A stretch of DNA of 51,625 nucleotides from Bacteroidales bacterium. GTDB lineage: Bacteria; Bacteroidota; Bacteroidia; Bacteroidales; VadinHA17. Made by a program: the position numbers and the translations under genes. A model generated the notes under the pieces. That model made no database searches. It worked only from the letters and a program-made list of their open reading frames with translations, and was not told where the DNA came from. The stretch covers positions 1-51,625 of the forward strand of contig PLNT01000013.1 in assembly GCA_003141895.1 (NCBI GenBank), written 5' to 3'. Shown here in pieces: positions 23,963 to 31,541 of the stretch (position 1 is the stretch's first letter; each line of letters opens with the position of its first letter).

Positions 23963-24191
23963 TTTTCACGCTTCGTAAATTGTCCATCAGTGGACTTGTT
24001 AATTCTATTTTGATGTTCAATACACTGAGTACCTTTCGTAAGGTATCCAATTGAATAGTTTCCTTCCCCTTCTCAATATCATAAATCACAGTTTTACCAA
24101 CTCCTGACATTTCTGCTAATTTGTCACGACTTAATTTAGCTGCTTTTCGATGCATCCTAATTATATCTGCTAATTCTTGAGACTGTATCAT
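23949..24191 (-). CDS. hipB: HipB-like XRE-family regulator
   Basis: An 80-residue protein with a lambda-repressor-type HTH: LADIIRMHRKAAKLSRDKLAEMSGVGKTVIYDIEKG, followed by a short dimerisation strand (LNIKIELTS). It is the DNA-binding component of the HipBST operon and should repress it through the three upstream operators. The longer frame starts with a TTG at 24221, inside the operator; the ATG at 24191 was chosen because it gives the standard start MIQSQELADIIR and leaves the operator non-coding. Confidence 0.85.
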   Translation of the reverse strand: MIQSQELADIIRMHRKAAKLSRDKLAEMSGVGKTVIYDIEKGKETIQLDTLRKVLSVLNIKIELTSPLMDNLRSVKNEKG

Positions 24192-24192
24192 T

Positions 24193-24212
24193 TTTACTGT
24201 TATAGCGGTAAA
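24193..24212. promoter_or_regulatory. HipB operator O1
   Basis: A 20-bp inverted repeat TTTACTG-N6-CGGTAAA, ending two bases before the hipB ATG. Its arms are complementary at 6 of 7 positions. It overlaps the -7 box of the candidate promoter. Confidence 0.7.
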
Positions 24213-24239
24213 TATAGTCAATTATTTTTAAAACCACAA
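24209..24239 (-). promoter_or_regulatory. Candidate hipBST promoter, TTG-N20-TATATTTA
   Basis: A minus-strand TTG (24237-24239), then 20 bp, then TATATTTA (24209-24216), one base from TAnnTTTG. The -7 box shares four bases with operator O1, so HipB bound there would block RNA polymerase. Confidence 0.5.
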
Positions 24240-24253
24240 GCATTTGGCAGTTT

Positions 24254-24273
24254 TTTACTGTTATGGCGGTAAA
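24254..24273. promoter_or_regulatory. HipB operator O2
   Basis: A second copy of TTTACTG-N6-CGGTAAA, exactly 61 bp from O1. It differs from O1 at one base (TTATGG versus TTATAG in the centre), and the flanking T-run and following AAAT are shared too. Confidence 0.7.
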
Positions 24274-24314
24274 TATTGGTGTAAAGATCCTCTATTATCG
24301 TTGAGATTGGATTA

Positions 24315-24334
24315 TTTACTGCTAAAGCGGTAAA
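24315..24334. promoter_or_regulatory. HipB operator O3
   Basis: A third copy of TTTACTG-N6-CGGTAAA with centre CTAAAG, exactly 61 bp from O2. Arms are identical to O1 and O2. Confidence 0.68.
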
Positions 24335-24377
24335 ATCATATAGGATTATGAATACAACAGCACAGAGTTAAAATTAA

Positions 24378-24407
24378 AAAAAACCTGCCATTTCTGACAG
24401 GTTTTTT
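24378..24407 (-). terminator. Terminator of tRNA-Pro
   Basis: A hairpin with arms AAAAAACCTGCCA / TGACAGGTTTTTT (one mismatch) and loop TTTC, about 60 bp past the 3' end of the tRNA, with a T-run on the minus strand. It also separates the tRNA from the hipBST control region. Confidence 0.8.
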
Positions 24408-24468
24408 ATCTTTTGGTTCAAAATCAGTTCAAAATATTTGTAACTACTTGATAATGAACCGTTAATGG

Positions 24469-24541
24469 TCGGGGTGAGAAGACTCGAACTTCCGGCCCCT
24501 ACGTCCCGAACGTAGTACGCTACCAACTGCGCCACACCCCG
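24469..24541 (-). tRNA. tRNA-Pro (anticodon CGG)
   Basis: A 73-nt cloverleaf: acceptor CGGGGTG / CACCCCG with discriminator A, D arm GCGC-AGTTGGTA-GCGT, anticodon stem CTACG / CGTAG with loop TTCGGGA (anticodon CGG, reading CCG), T arm GGAAG-TTCGAGT-CTTCT. All stems pair, allowing G-U at the stem ends. The C1-G72 pair and CGG anticodon fit proline. CCA is not encoded. The hipBST operon begins about 270 bp beyond its 3' end. Confidence 0.96.
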
Positions 24542-24606
24542 CTTTGACCGCCAAAGCCCTTGCAAAGGCAGTCCGATTCCTGCCATATAAAAAAATGACA
24601 GGCTTG

Positions 24607-24614
24607 CAAAAATA
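24607..24614 (-). promoter_or_regulatory. -7 box TATTTTTG upstream of tRNA-Pro
   Basis: A TAnnTTTG match on the minus strand about 65 bp before the mature tRNA 5' end, which would give a leader containing the small inverted repeat CTTTG / CAAAG. No clear -33 TTG was seen. Confidence 0.4.
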
Positions 24615-24727
24615 ATAAATTTTCGTAAGGATTTATTATTCTTGTCTGTTAGTTGCTCATTTAAAAACCTATTGGTACTTTTTATCTATATTTTTTTAAC
24701 CTTTGCCAGATATATTCCTAAAACTCA

Positions 24728-25918
24728 ATGACCAACTACAACCGTATATCATCTATCGATATAATGAGGGGACTCACCCTCGTTCTGATGTTGTTCGTAA
24801 ACGATCTGAACATGGATGTTGCCCCCGTATGGATTGGTCATCGGGCAGCTGAGTTCGACGGTATGGGTCTTGCTGACTGGGTATTTCCGGGATTTCTTTT
24901 TATTGTAGGGATGGCTATTCCGTTTGCGTTCGCTAAAAGATTATCATCCGGCCAATCTAATTATGATATGAGCCGGCATATTCTTACACGGTCTCTCAGC
25001 CTCATCATCATCGGAGTGCTGATGTTAAATAGTGGCAGGGTTAATCCGGAACTAACAGGATTAAGTAAAAACCTGTGGGCGATTCTTATGTATGTTGCAG
25101 TGTTTCTCTATTGGAATGATTATCCCGATAAGGAAAATAAATTCTTCACAATTACCGGTCTAAAAGTCATAGCCCTATGTGTCTTCGGTTTCCTGATACT
25201 TAAATTCCGGTCTGGAGATCCGCAAAACAACGGTTCGCTTATTACAAGCTGGTGGGGAATACTAGGTTTGATAGGATGGGCATATCTTGTATCAGCCTTT
25301 ACCTATGTTCTTTGTCGCGATTCCATTTTCAAAACATCCTTAGTAGCGGTTTTCTTTCTTATTATGAACATGCTTTCATCGTGGAAGCTCCTGGGGTTTC
25401 TCGATCCTTTTAAATCAATATTAGGGGTCATTATTGGAGGGAATAATCCCCTGATCGTTCTTACAGGTCTGATTGCAGGACTAATCATAAGAAAAATACC
25501 TGCCAAAGAATTTAAGAAGATCATTTTGGTTTTTACCGGTCTGGGATTACTTTATCTGGGTTCCGGATTTTTCCTCAGACGATGGTTTATCATTTCAAAA
25601 ATACAGGCTACTCCGAGCTGGGGAATGATATGTTCGGGAATCAGCATGCTTGTATTCATACTTTTATACTGGATTGCTGATATGAAAGGGAAAATCAGAT
25701 GGGCTGAATTTTTAAGACCTGCCGGCGAGAACTCGCTTACAACCTATATTGCTCCTGACATAATTTATTATCTGATATGGAGCTCAGGAATTCCCATACT
25801 GATCTATAAACAATCACATGAACCATTAATAGTGATTGCCGGATCAATAATCTGGGCATTTTTAATGGTTGGATTTACTGCTCTTCTGGCCAGGCTGAAA
25901 ATCAGATTAAAGTTGTAA
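24728..25918 (+). CDS. DUF5009/HGSNAT-like membrane acyltransferase
   Basis: A 396-residue polytopic membrane protein with about ten hydrophobic segments. The N-terminus RISSIDIMRGLTLVLMLFVND and the following DWVFPGFLFIVGMAIPFA are typical of the YeiB / heparan-alpha-glucosaminide acetyltransferase-like superfamily (DUF5009, DUF1624). Relatives move acetyl groups across the membrane onto sugars; the acceptor here is unknown. It is followed, convergently, by a GH32 glycosidase gene, which hints at carbohydrate metabolism but is not a shared operon. A TAACCTTTG box lies shortly upstream. Confidence 0.75.
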   Translation: MTNYNRISSIDIMRGLTLVLMLFVNDLNMDVAPVWIGHRAAEFDGMGLADWVFPGFLFIVGMAIPFAFAKRLSSGQSNYDMSRHILTRSLSLIIIGVLMLNSGRVNPELTGLSKNLWAILMYVAVFLYWNDYPDKENKFFTITGLKVIALCVFGFLILKFRSGDPQNNGSLITSWWGILGLIGWAYLVSAFTYVLCRDSIFKTSLVAVFFLIMNMLSSWKLLGFLDPFKSILGVIIGGNNPLIVLTGLIAGLIIRKIPAKEFKKIILVFTGLGLLYLGSGFFLRRWFIISKIQATPSWGMICSGISMLVFILLYWIADMKGKIRWAEFLRPAGENSLTTYIAPDIIYYLIWSSGIPILIYKQSHEPLIVIAGSIIWAFLMVGFTALLARLKIRLKL

Positions 25919-25919
25919 C

Positions 25920-27515
25920 CTACTCACATGCAGGCCAGATTCCTGAAAGACCAATTATAACCGCCTTATTTAATAACCCTGCACCTCCTTTTGAAAACAA
26001 TTTCAGATTTGTGAACTTCTCACCAGGAAAGATCAGGTTAGTCATAACAAGTCTTCCATCATCAACAAACACCTCAACAGAAGAAGCATCAATAAATAAA
26101 TGCAGCTTTAGAACTGGTCCGGCATCATATGGAGCAGTTGAAATTCGACCAAATTCCTTTGAAAAACCAGAATTTCCTGCTGCTCTCCTGTCAACATAAA
26201 ATTGTTTATGCGATTTTGAATAGCCGATTATCAGTTTTTCCTTGTTACTATTCTCAAGAATAATTCCTACGGTATCAGAGGGTGAAGAGGTAAGTTCAAA
26301 GCCAAATAACAGCTCACTTTGCATAAGAGATACGTTGCGGGTTGGAATTTCTTTCTCCCCGTTAAAGGTTTGCATTCTGACGGAGGCTGTATCAGATTTA
26401 ATCCGGAGACCACCTAATTCACTTAGCGGCAATGACGTAAGAAAATAATGCCCATTATCAAGCAACAATATTAACTCCCGTGGAATCGTTGAAGCACTAC
26501 GCCAGGAAGTGGCGGGTACAACAGTTGCATAATCCCAATTACTCATCCATCCTATGAAAATTCTTCTCCCGTCATTTTCAGGAATATTTGACCATGTGAC
26601 ACCGGCATAATTGTCGCGGCCCAAGTCCACCCATTTTACCTCAGTTTCATCGGGAACAAATTTATGACCATCAAAATTACCTGTAAAATATTGGGTGGCA
26701 GAACCTCCGTTTGGCCCTCCCGGGTTAATGCTGACAAGCATAACCCATTTTACTACCTCAGTCCATGCTATTTTAATTGGAAACAGGTCGGGACACTCCC
26801 ATACACCTCCATGAGCTCCGATATCTTTCCCGAACTCACTTTCAAATGTCCATGTCTTCATGTCGGCAGAAGAATATATATGTACCCTGTCTTTAACTGC
26901 CATTATCAGTTCCCATTTTTTCACATCAGGATTCCAGAACATTTTTGGATCCCTGAAATCACGTATTCCCGGGTTTTTTAGTACCGGGTTTCCTGAATAC
27001 TTCGTCCAGGACCGACCTTTATCAAGACTAAATGCTATCCCCTGACTTTGGAAGGTGTTGCTTCCGCTCTTTTCCAGAACGGGGTCATGGTATGTAAAGA
27101 TTGCTACCATCGGAGGCTTTTCAACGGATCCAAATCCCGATGTATTATTAATATCTATCACGACACTTCCTGAGAAAATATAACCAAGGGAATCCGGGGA
27201 CAGAGCAACCGGCAAATGTTTCCAGTGAATCAGATCCCTGCTCACTGCATGACCCCAATGCATCGGTCCCCAGACTATACTATCAGGATAATACTGATAA
27301 AACAAATGATACTCGCCCTCATAGTATACAAGTCCGTTCGGATCATTCATCCATCCCGACTCCGGAGAAAAGTGATACTGTGGACGATATTGCTCATGAT
27401 AATATCCTGTGACAGTCTTTTTTGTTCCGGATATTTGAACATGATTATTATGGCAACTTGATGTCAAAATGCCAATAGTCAAAATGAAAATAGATGGTTT
27501 TAATATCTGTATCAT
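25920..27515 (-). CDS. GH32 family fructosidase, lipoprotein
   Basis: A 531-residue glycoside hydrolase family 32 enzyme. The lipoprotein signal ends at LTSSC with Cys21 as lipidation site. The GH32 triad is visible: nucleophile Asp58 in SGWMNDPNGL, the RDP motif in FRDPKMFW, and the acid/base Glu in WECPDLFP. A C-terminal beta-sandwich (SSVEVFVDDGRLVMTNLIFP) follows. It should hydrolyse sucrose, inulin or levan at the cell surface. No SusC/SusD pair or fructokinase is adjacent, so it is an orphan. The start was set at the ATG 27515 rather than the GTG at 27524. Confidence 0.9.
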   Translation of the reverse strand: MIQILKPSIFILTIGILTSSCHNNHVQISGTKKTVTGYYHEQYRPQYHFSPESGWMNDPNGLVYYEGEYHLFYQYYPDSIVWGPMHWGHAVSRDLIHWKHLPVALSPDSLGYIFSGSVVIDINNTSGFGSVEKPPMVAIFTYHDPVLEKSGSNTFQSQGIAFSLDKGRSWTKYSGNPVLKNPGIRDFRDPKMFWNPDVKKWELIMAVKDRVHIYSSADMKTWTFESEFGKDIGAHGGVWECPDLFPIKIAWTEVVKWVMLVSINPGGPNGGSATQYFTGNFDGHKFVPDETEVKWVDLGRDNYAGVTWSNIPENDGRRIFIGWMSNWDYATVVPATSWRSASTIPRELILLLDNGHYFLTSLPLSELGGLRIKSDTASVRMQTFNGEKEIPTRNVSLMQSELLFGFELTSSPSDTVGIILENSNKEKLIIGYSKSHKQFYVDRRAAGNSGFSKEFGRISTAPYDAGPVLKLHLFIDASSVEVFVDDGRLVMTNLIFPGEKFTNLKLFSKGGAGLLNKAVIIGLSGIWPACE

Positions 27516-27641
27516 TGTAAACACTTTAAAATTGATTCCTTCTTACCTCACTCCAACCCCTCAACTTAAGAAGAGGTGTTATAATTAAACTTTACAACTC
27601 TGGGGGTTGTCTTCTCTGTGTTCTTCGCGTTTAAATTTTTT

Positions 27642-28682
27642 CTATAATTTAGTGAAAGTAGAAAGTACCAGTTTATCAATTTTTTTAAAAACAATTTCAG
27701 GTGTCAGTAACTTCATACACGCGAAGTTGTTTCTGGTTTTTCCCTTACCATAAATTGTGCAGGGACGACAGGTTAGCTCTTCAACCGGAATACGGATCGA
27801 AAAATTATCAGGCTGCATCCATGCTGAGAATCCACCCAGGGGATCAGTTCCTCCCCAGATAGAAATGACTTTTGTACCCACTAAAGCTGCCATATGCATA
27901 TTAGAAGAATCCATGGTTATCATAAAATCAAGTTTACTTATGAAAAGAAGCTCTTCTTCAAGACTAAGCTCGCCGGCAAGATTGAATGAACCTGGTACCT
28001 TTTTGTGCAATTCCTCCAGCTTTTCTTTTTCATCGATACCTCCGAAAAACCAGAATCTGCATTTATTTTTTTCTGAAATTAATCCAAGAAGCCTGATCAT
28101 ATTATCTTCTGGCCACATTTTTAGTTTATGTTTTGCATATGGTGCAACTCCTATATTCAAAACACCATGCATATCTTCAATGAAAGCTTTATTCAGATGT
28201 ATTTCAGGAGAAAGGGCTATCCACCTCTCTTTCGAGGGAGTAACCGGATATCCGGCTTTTGCAAAAACATCACAATATCTTTCAACTGAATGTTTCAGCT
28301 GTTTTTTATTTTTGCCCGTAATAAGAGATCTTTTTTCTTCCCTCCCTTTATCTATAGTTGCTGAGGGTATTCCGTTAAGCTTAAAGATGACCCTAAGCAT
28401 TTTGGATCGTAATACATCATGCAGATCAATGACATAATCAATTTCAGATTGTCTGCTGATATCTTTGAAGAGACGGAACAATCCCGGAATTCCTTTATGC
28501 CTTTTCTTCAGGTCAGGAAGAAAAAGCTGTAAGCCCCGGATACCTGAAAAAAAGGGTTTGAATGGAGCCCGTGTTAATAAGATCATTTCAACTTCAGGAT
28601 GTTGTTCCCGCATCCCTCTTAATACCGGAGTAGTAAGGGCGACATCTCCCATTGCTGAAATTCTGATAATTAACAAACGCAT
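27642..28682 (-). CDS. GT9 family glycosyltransferase (heptosyltransferase-like)
   Basis: A 346-residue glycosyltransferase of the ADP-heptose:LPS heptosyltransferase family. It shows RLLIIRISAMGDVALTTPVLRGM at the start, GVAPYAKHKLKMWPEDN for the donor-binding turn, and AGELSLEEEL...LDFMITMDSSNMHMAALVGTKVISIWGGTDP, the conserved C-terminal segment. It probably adds a sugar to the lipopolysaccharide core at the cytoplasmic face of the inner membrane. It begins one base after the DUF6165 stop codon, so the two are cotranscribed and translationally coupled. Confidence 0.87.
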   Translation of the reverse strand: MRLLIIRISAMGDVALTTPVLRGMREQHPEVEMILLTRAPFKPFFSGIRGLQLFLPDLKKRHKGIPGLFRLFKDISRQSEIDYVIDLHDVLRSKMLRVIFKLNGIPSATIDKGREEKRSLITGKNKKQLKHSVERYCDVFAKAGYPVTPSKERWIALSPEIHLNKAFIEDMHGVLNIGVAPYAKHKLKMWPEDNMIRLLGLISEKNKCRFWFFGGIDEKEKLEELHKKVPGSFNLAGELSLEEELLFISKLDFMITMDSSNMHMAALVGTKVISIWGGTDPLGGFSAWMQPDNFSIRIPVEELTCRPCTIYGKGKTRNNFACMKLLTPEIVFKKIDKLVLSTFTKL

Positions 28683-28683
28683 T

Positions 28684-29055
28684 TCAATATTTTTCGTATG
28701 ATTTTTCCTCGATCAAACCTGAAGAAGTTTGAATATTAATTTCTCTTTTAATTTCCGAACGCTTGTCGTTCTTTATATAGACTGCCCGTGCAGTGACGAT
28801 AAAATCATCTCCGAAGTCCTTTCTTCTTTCAAGGTCACGGATATGGTCCTCTATATCCCATAATTCACAATTAACTTCATATAGTGACTCATACAAAACA
28901 TCCGAAGTACTTATGATCGTTTTTGTTACTTTAGAAAGTTCGTTGAATTCCTTCCGGAGATTTATTTGTTTCGCCTCATCTTTAATCCGTTCAAGCTTTA
29001 TCTGCAGGATGGTAAGTTTATCAATTATCTCTCCGTTTGATACTTCGATTTTCAT
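28684..29055 (-). CDS. DUF6165 family protein, coupled to GT9
   Basis: A 123-residue acidic/basic helical protein: MKIEVSNGEIIDKLTILQIK, then VNCELWDIEDHIRDLERR, and RAVYIKNDKRSEIKREIN. This matches the DUF6165 family, small helical proteins found beside LPS-core glycosyltransferase genes. The function is unknown; a role in LPS assembly or as a glycosyltransferase partner is an inference from the tight coupling to the GT9 gene. It has no signal peptide. Confidence 0.75.
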   Translation of the reverse strand: MKIEVSNGEIIDKLTILQIKLERIKDEAKQINLRKEFNELSKVTKTIISTSDVLYESLYEVNCELWDIEDHIRDLERRKDFGDDFIVTARAVYIKNDKRSEIKREINIQTSSGLIEEKSYEKY

Positions 29056-29094
29056 ATTGTGAGTTTATATGTTTCAAAAGTAGCATCTTTTAAA

Positions 29095-29215
29095 TCCATT
29101 AACCGCAAAGGTCGCAAAGATTTTACACAAAGATCGCAGAGCAAACTTTGTAGCTTAAATGAAGAACTGACACAGAGGAAATCAGGAGGAGCACAAAGAA
29201 AGGCAAAGAAGTATT
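29095..29215. repeat. Nonamer CGCAAAG-type spacer tract
   Basis: The 198-bp gap between priA and the DUF6165 gene holds repeated phrases with the core CGCAAAG or CACAAAG (AACCGCAAAGGTCGCAAAG, TTACACAAAGATCGCAGAG, GCACAAAGAAAGGCAAAG), spaced about 9 bp. Similar phrases occur near 1690-1725 and, inverted, near 27615. Confidence 0.5.
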
Positions 29216-29253
29216 TTTTAACTTTCAACTTTTTACTTTTTACTTTTACCTTA

Positions 29254-31518
29254 TTAATACGGATCCACATCAATTGCAATCTTAAGTCCTGATGCTCCCT
29301 TCTCTTTCTCGAGTCTGTCGATTGCTTCGATTATAAACTGTTTTGCTTTTGCCGGAGGTTTTTCTCTTTCTATCTTCAAAAGAATATTTTTGATATACCA
29401 TAGCTGAACCTGAGAAATTACCGGAGATTCCGGTCCTAAAACCCTCTTTCCGAATATCTCCCTCAAATACCTTCCAAGTACATCTGAGAAGTAATTTAAC
29501 TGGGACCGGTCCTTATGTTTAATACTGATTTCTACCATACGGCAAAATGGCGGATAATTGAAATTCATCCTTTCTTCAGTTTGTATTCTGAACATGCCTG
29601 AATAATCATGTCTGAGCACTTGTCTGATGACCCTGTTCGCAGGGTCAGAGGTCTGAATCACAACTTTACCTTGTTTTTGCCTTCTGCCTGCCCTTCCGCT
29701 AACCTGTTCCATAAGCTGGAAACTTCTTTCATGAGCTCTGAAATCGGGATAGTTTAATAAATTATCGGCATTTAAAATGCCAACTACCGTTAAATTCTCA
29801 AAATCAAGCCCTTTTGAAATCATCTGCGTTCCGATGAGGATATCGATCCGTCTTTCTTCAAAAGCTCTGATTAATTTATGAAAGGAGTTTTTGTTTCGTG
29901 TTGTGTCCTGATCCATCCTTGCCACCCTGGCTGAAGGAAAAACAACTTTTATTTCATCTTCAATTTTCTCAGTACCAAAACCCTTTGTTACCATAGCTGA
30001 AGAATGACAATTATCGCATTTTGATGGCATGTTGGTCGTGTAGCCGCAATAATGACAAACAATTTTCCCGATTCCTTTATGATAGGTGAGGTTAACGGAA
30101 CATTGAATGCAGACCGGAATCCAGCCGCACTCTGAACATTCGATATAGGGAGAAAATCCCCGACGGTTCTGAAAAAGTATTATTTGTTCTTCTTTTGAAA
30201 GAGCTTCATCAATTGCCTGAAGTAATTCAGGTGTAAAATGCGAAACCATTAGTTTCTTCCGGTATGCTTCCCGGGTATTTGCCAGAATAATAGTGGGTAG
30301 TTTAATAAATCCGAATCTCTCTTTTAATTCAGTCAAACCATACTTACCAATTACAGCATTATTATAGCTTTCAATAGATGGCGAAGCTGAACCAAGGATT
30401 GTTTTTGCATTATGCATTGCAGCCAGCATAATTGCAGAGTCACGTGCATGATATCTTGGAGCCGGGTCGTGCTGTTTATATGATCCATCGTGTTCTTCAT
30501 CCACAATAATCAATCCCAGGTCAGAAAAGGGAAGAAAAAGAGATGATCTGACCCCAAGAATCAGCCTGTAACTGTTTAAGGAATCCTTTTCTGCTACTCT
30601 TTTCCATATCTCCACTTTTTCAGAATCGCTGAAACGGGAATGATAAACACCTGTGACCGTTCCAAAATGCCGTTTTAGCCTGAGAATTATCTGGGTTGTA
30701 AGTGCTATTTCAGGAAGCATATAGAGAACCTGCTTCCCTTTCTTCAATTGTTCTTCAATAAGATGAATATATATTTCTGTCTTCCCGCTCGAAGTGACTC
30801 CATGCAGCAATACAATGTCTTTCTCAGCGAAATGAGTCTTTATTGAATCGAAGGCCTTCCCCTGAGCCACACTTAACTCTTTTATTGGTTCTTTATAGTC
30901 ATCCTTTTCAGAAATTCTTGAAACAGGATGAGAATCAGACTGAAGATATCCCTTGGTTATGATTGAATCCAGAATTCCTGCAGAGGTATGTGATTCGGAT
31001 AATAACAAAGATTTGCTGACAGATAATATCTCTTTGCCCAATTCATAACCTGTGAGCCTGATATAGCTTGACAGGACCTCCTGTTGCTTTGGTGCTTTCT
31101 TTAGCTTATCGAGTATCTCATTTAGTTTAGAATCAGAGAATTTCTCAGACAGTTTTATGAATGTTTCCAAACGTGGCTTAAAATTGCTGAGGCTAATTTC
31201 GCTTGGCAACGCTGCTTTCATAACTTCGCCCTCAGTGCACAAATAATATTCAGATATCCACAGCCATAGTTTGAGCTGTAACTCATTTATTACAGGAATT
31301 TTGTTATTTACTTTTAGAATTGATTTGACATTTTTAATGTCAGGAGTCTTATCGTGCAGAGTGCAGACAATACTTGAATAAAGATTTCTTCCACCAAATT
31401 GTACTGTAACCATAACTCCGGGTCTGACATCCTCAGAAAGCTCCACCGGGATCCTGTAGGTGAATCTTCCTCGGACTGCAAAAGGCAGAATAATATCAGC
31501 AAAGTGGTTATGAGACAT
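29254..31518 (-). CDS. priA: Primosomal protein N' (replication restart helicase PriA)
   Basis: A 754-residue SF2 helicase. The N-terminal DNA-binding region is followed by Walker A GVTSSGKTE and the Walker B box DEEH in IIVDEEHDGSYKQ. The zinc region has CSECGWIPVCIQC, CHYCGYTT and CDNC, giving eight cysteines for two zinc ions. A C-terminal helicase lobe carries QMISKGLDFENL and GRAGRRQKQG. It reloads the replisome at stalled forks. The length fits the Bacteroidota form. A histidine kinase gene ends 23 bp upstream, so read-through from that gene is possible. Confidence 0.95.
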   Translation of the reverse strand: MSHNHFADIILPFAVRGRFTYRIPVELSEDVRPGVMVTVQFGGRNLYSSIVCTLHDKTPDIKNVKSILKVNNKIPVINELQLKLWLWISEYYLCTEGEVMKAALPSEISLSNFKPRLETFIKLSEKFSDSKLNEILDKLKKAPKQQEVLSSYIRLTGYELGKEILSVSKSLLLSESHTSAGILDSIITKGYLQSDSHPVSRISEKDDYKEPIKELSVAQGKAFDSIKTHFAEKDIVLLHGVTSSGKTEIYIHLIEEQLKKGKQVLYMLPEIALTTQIILRLKRHFGTVTGVYHSRFSDSEKVEIWKRVAEKDSLNSYRLILGVRSSLFLPFSDLGLIIVDEEHDGSYKQHDPAPRYHARDSAIMLAAMHNAKTILGSASPSIESYNNAVIGKYGLTELKERFGFIKLPTIILANTREAYRKKLMVSHFTPELLQAIDEALSKEEQIILFQNRRGFSPYIECSECGWIPVCIQCSVNLTYHKGIGKIVCHYCGYTTNMPSKCDNCHSSAMVTKGFGTEKIEDEIKVVFPSARVARMDQDTTRNKNSFHKLIRAFEERRIDILIGTQMISKGLDFENLTVVGILNADNLLNYPDFRAHERSFQLMEQVSGRAGRRQKQGKVVIQTSDPANRVIRQVLRHDYSGMFRIQTEERMNFNYPPFCRMVEISIKHKDRSQLNYFSDVLGRYLREIFGKRVLGPESPVISQVQLWYIKNILLKIEREKPPAKAKQFIIEAIDRLEKEKGASGLKIAIDVDPY

Positions 31519-31541
31519 TTTTTATAGATGAACCCCCGGGT

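Noticed and set aside
24469-24541. Attachment site of an integrated element at the tRNA-Pro 3' end
   Set aside because: No repeat of the tRNA 3' end was found on the far side of hipBST, and there is no integrase gene.
25920-27515. Polysaccharide utilisation locus around the GH32 gene
   Set aside because: No SusC/SusD-like pair, fructokinase or sugar-sensing regulator is adjacent; only a convergent acyltransferase-like gene is near.
27757-28437. 226-codon plus-strand frame opposite the GT9 gene
   Set aside because: It is fully antisense to a clearly conserved glycosyltransferase, and its translation is low-complexity Ser/Ile-rich text without motifs.
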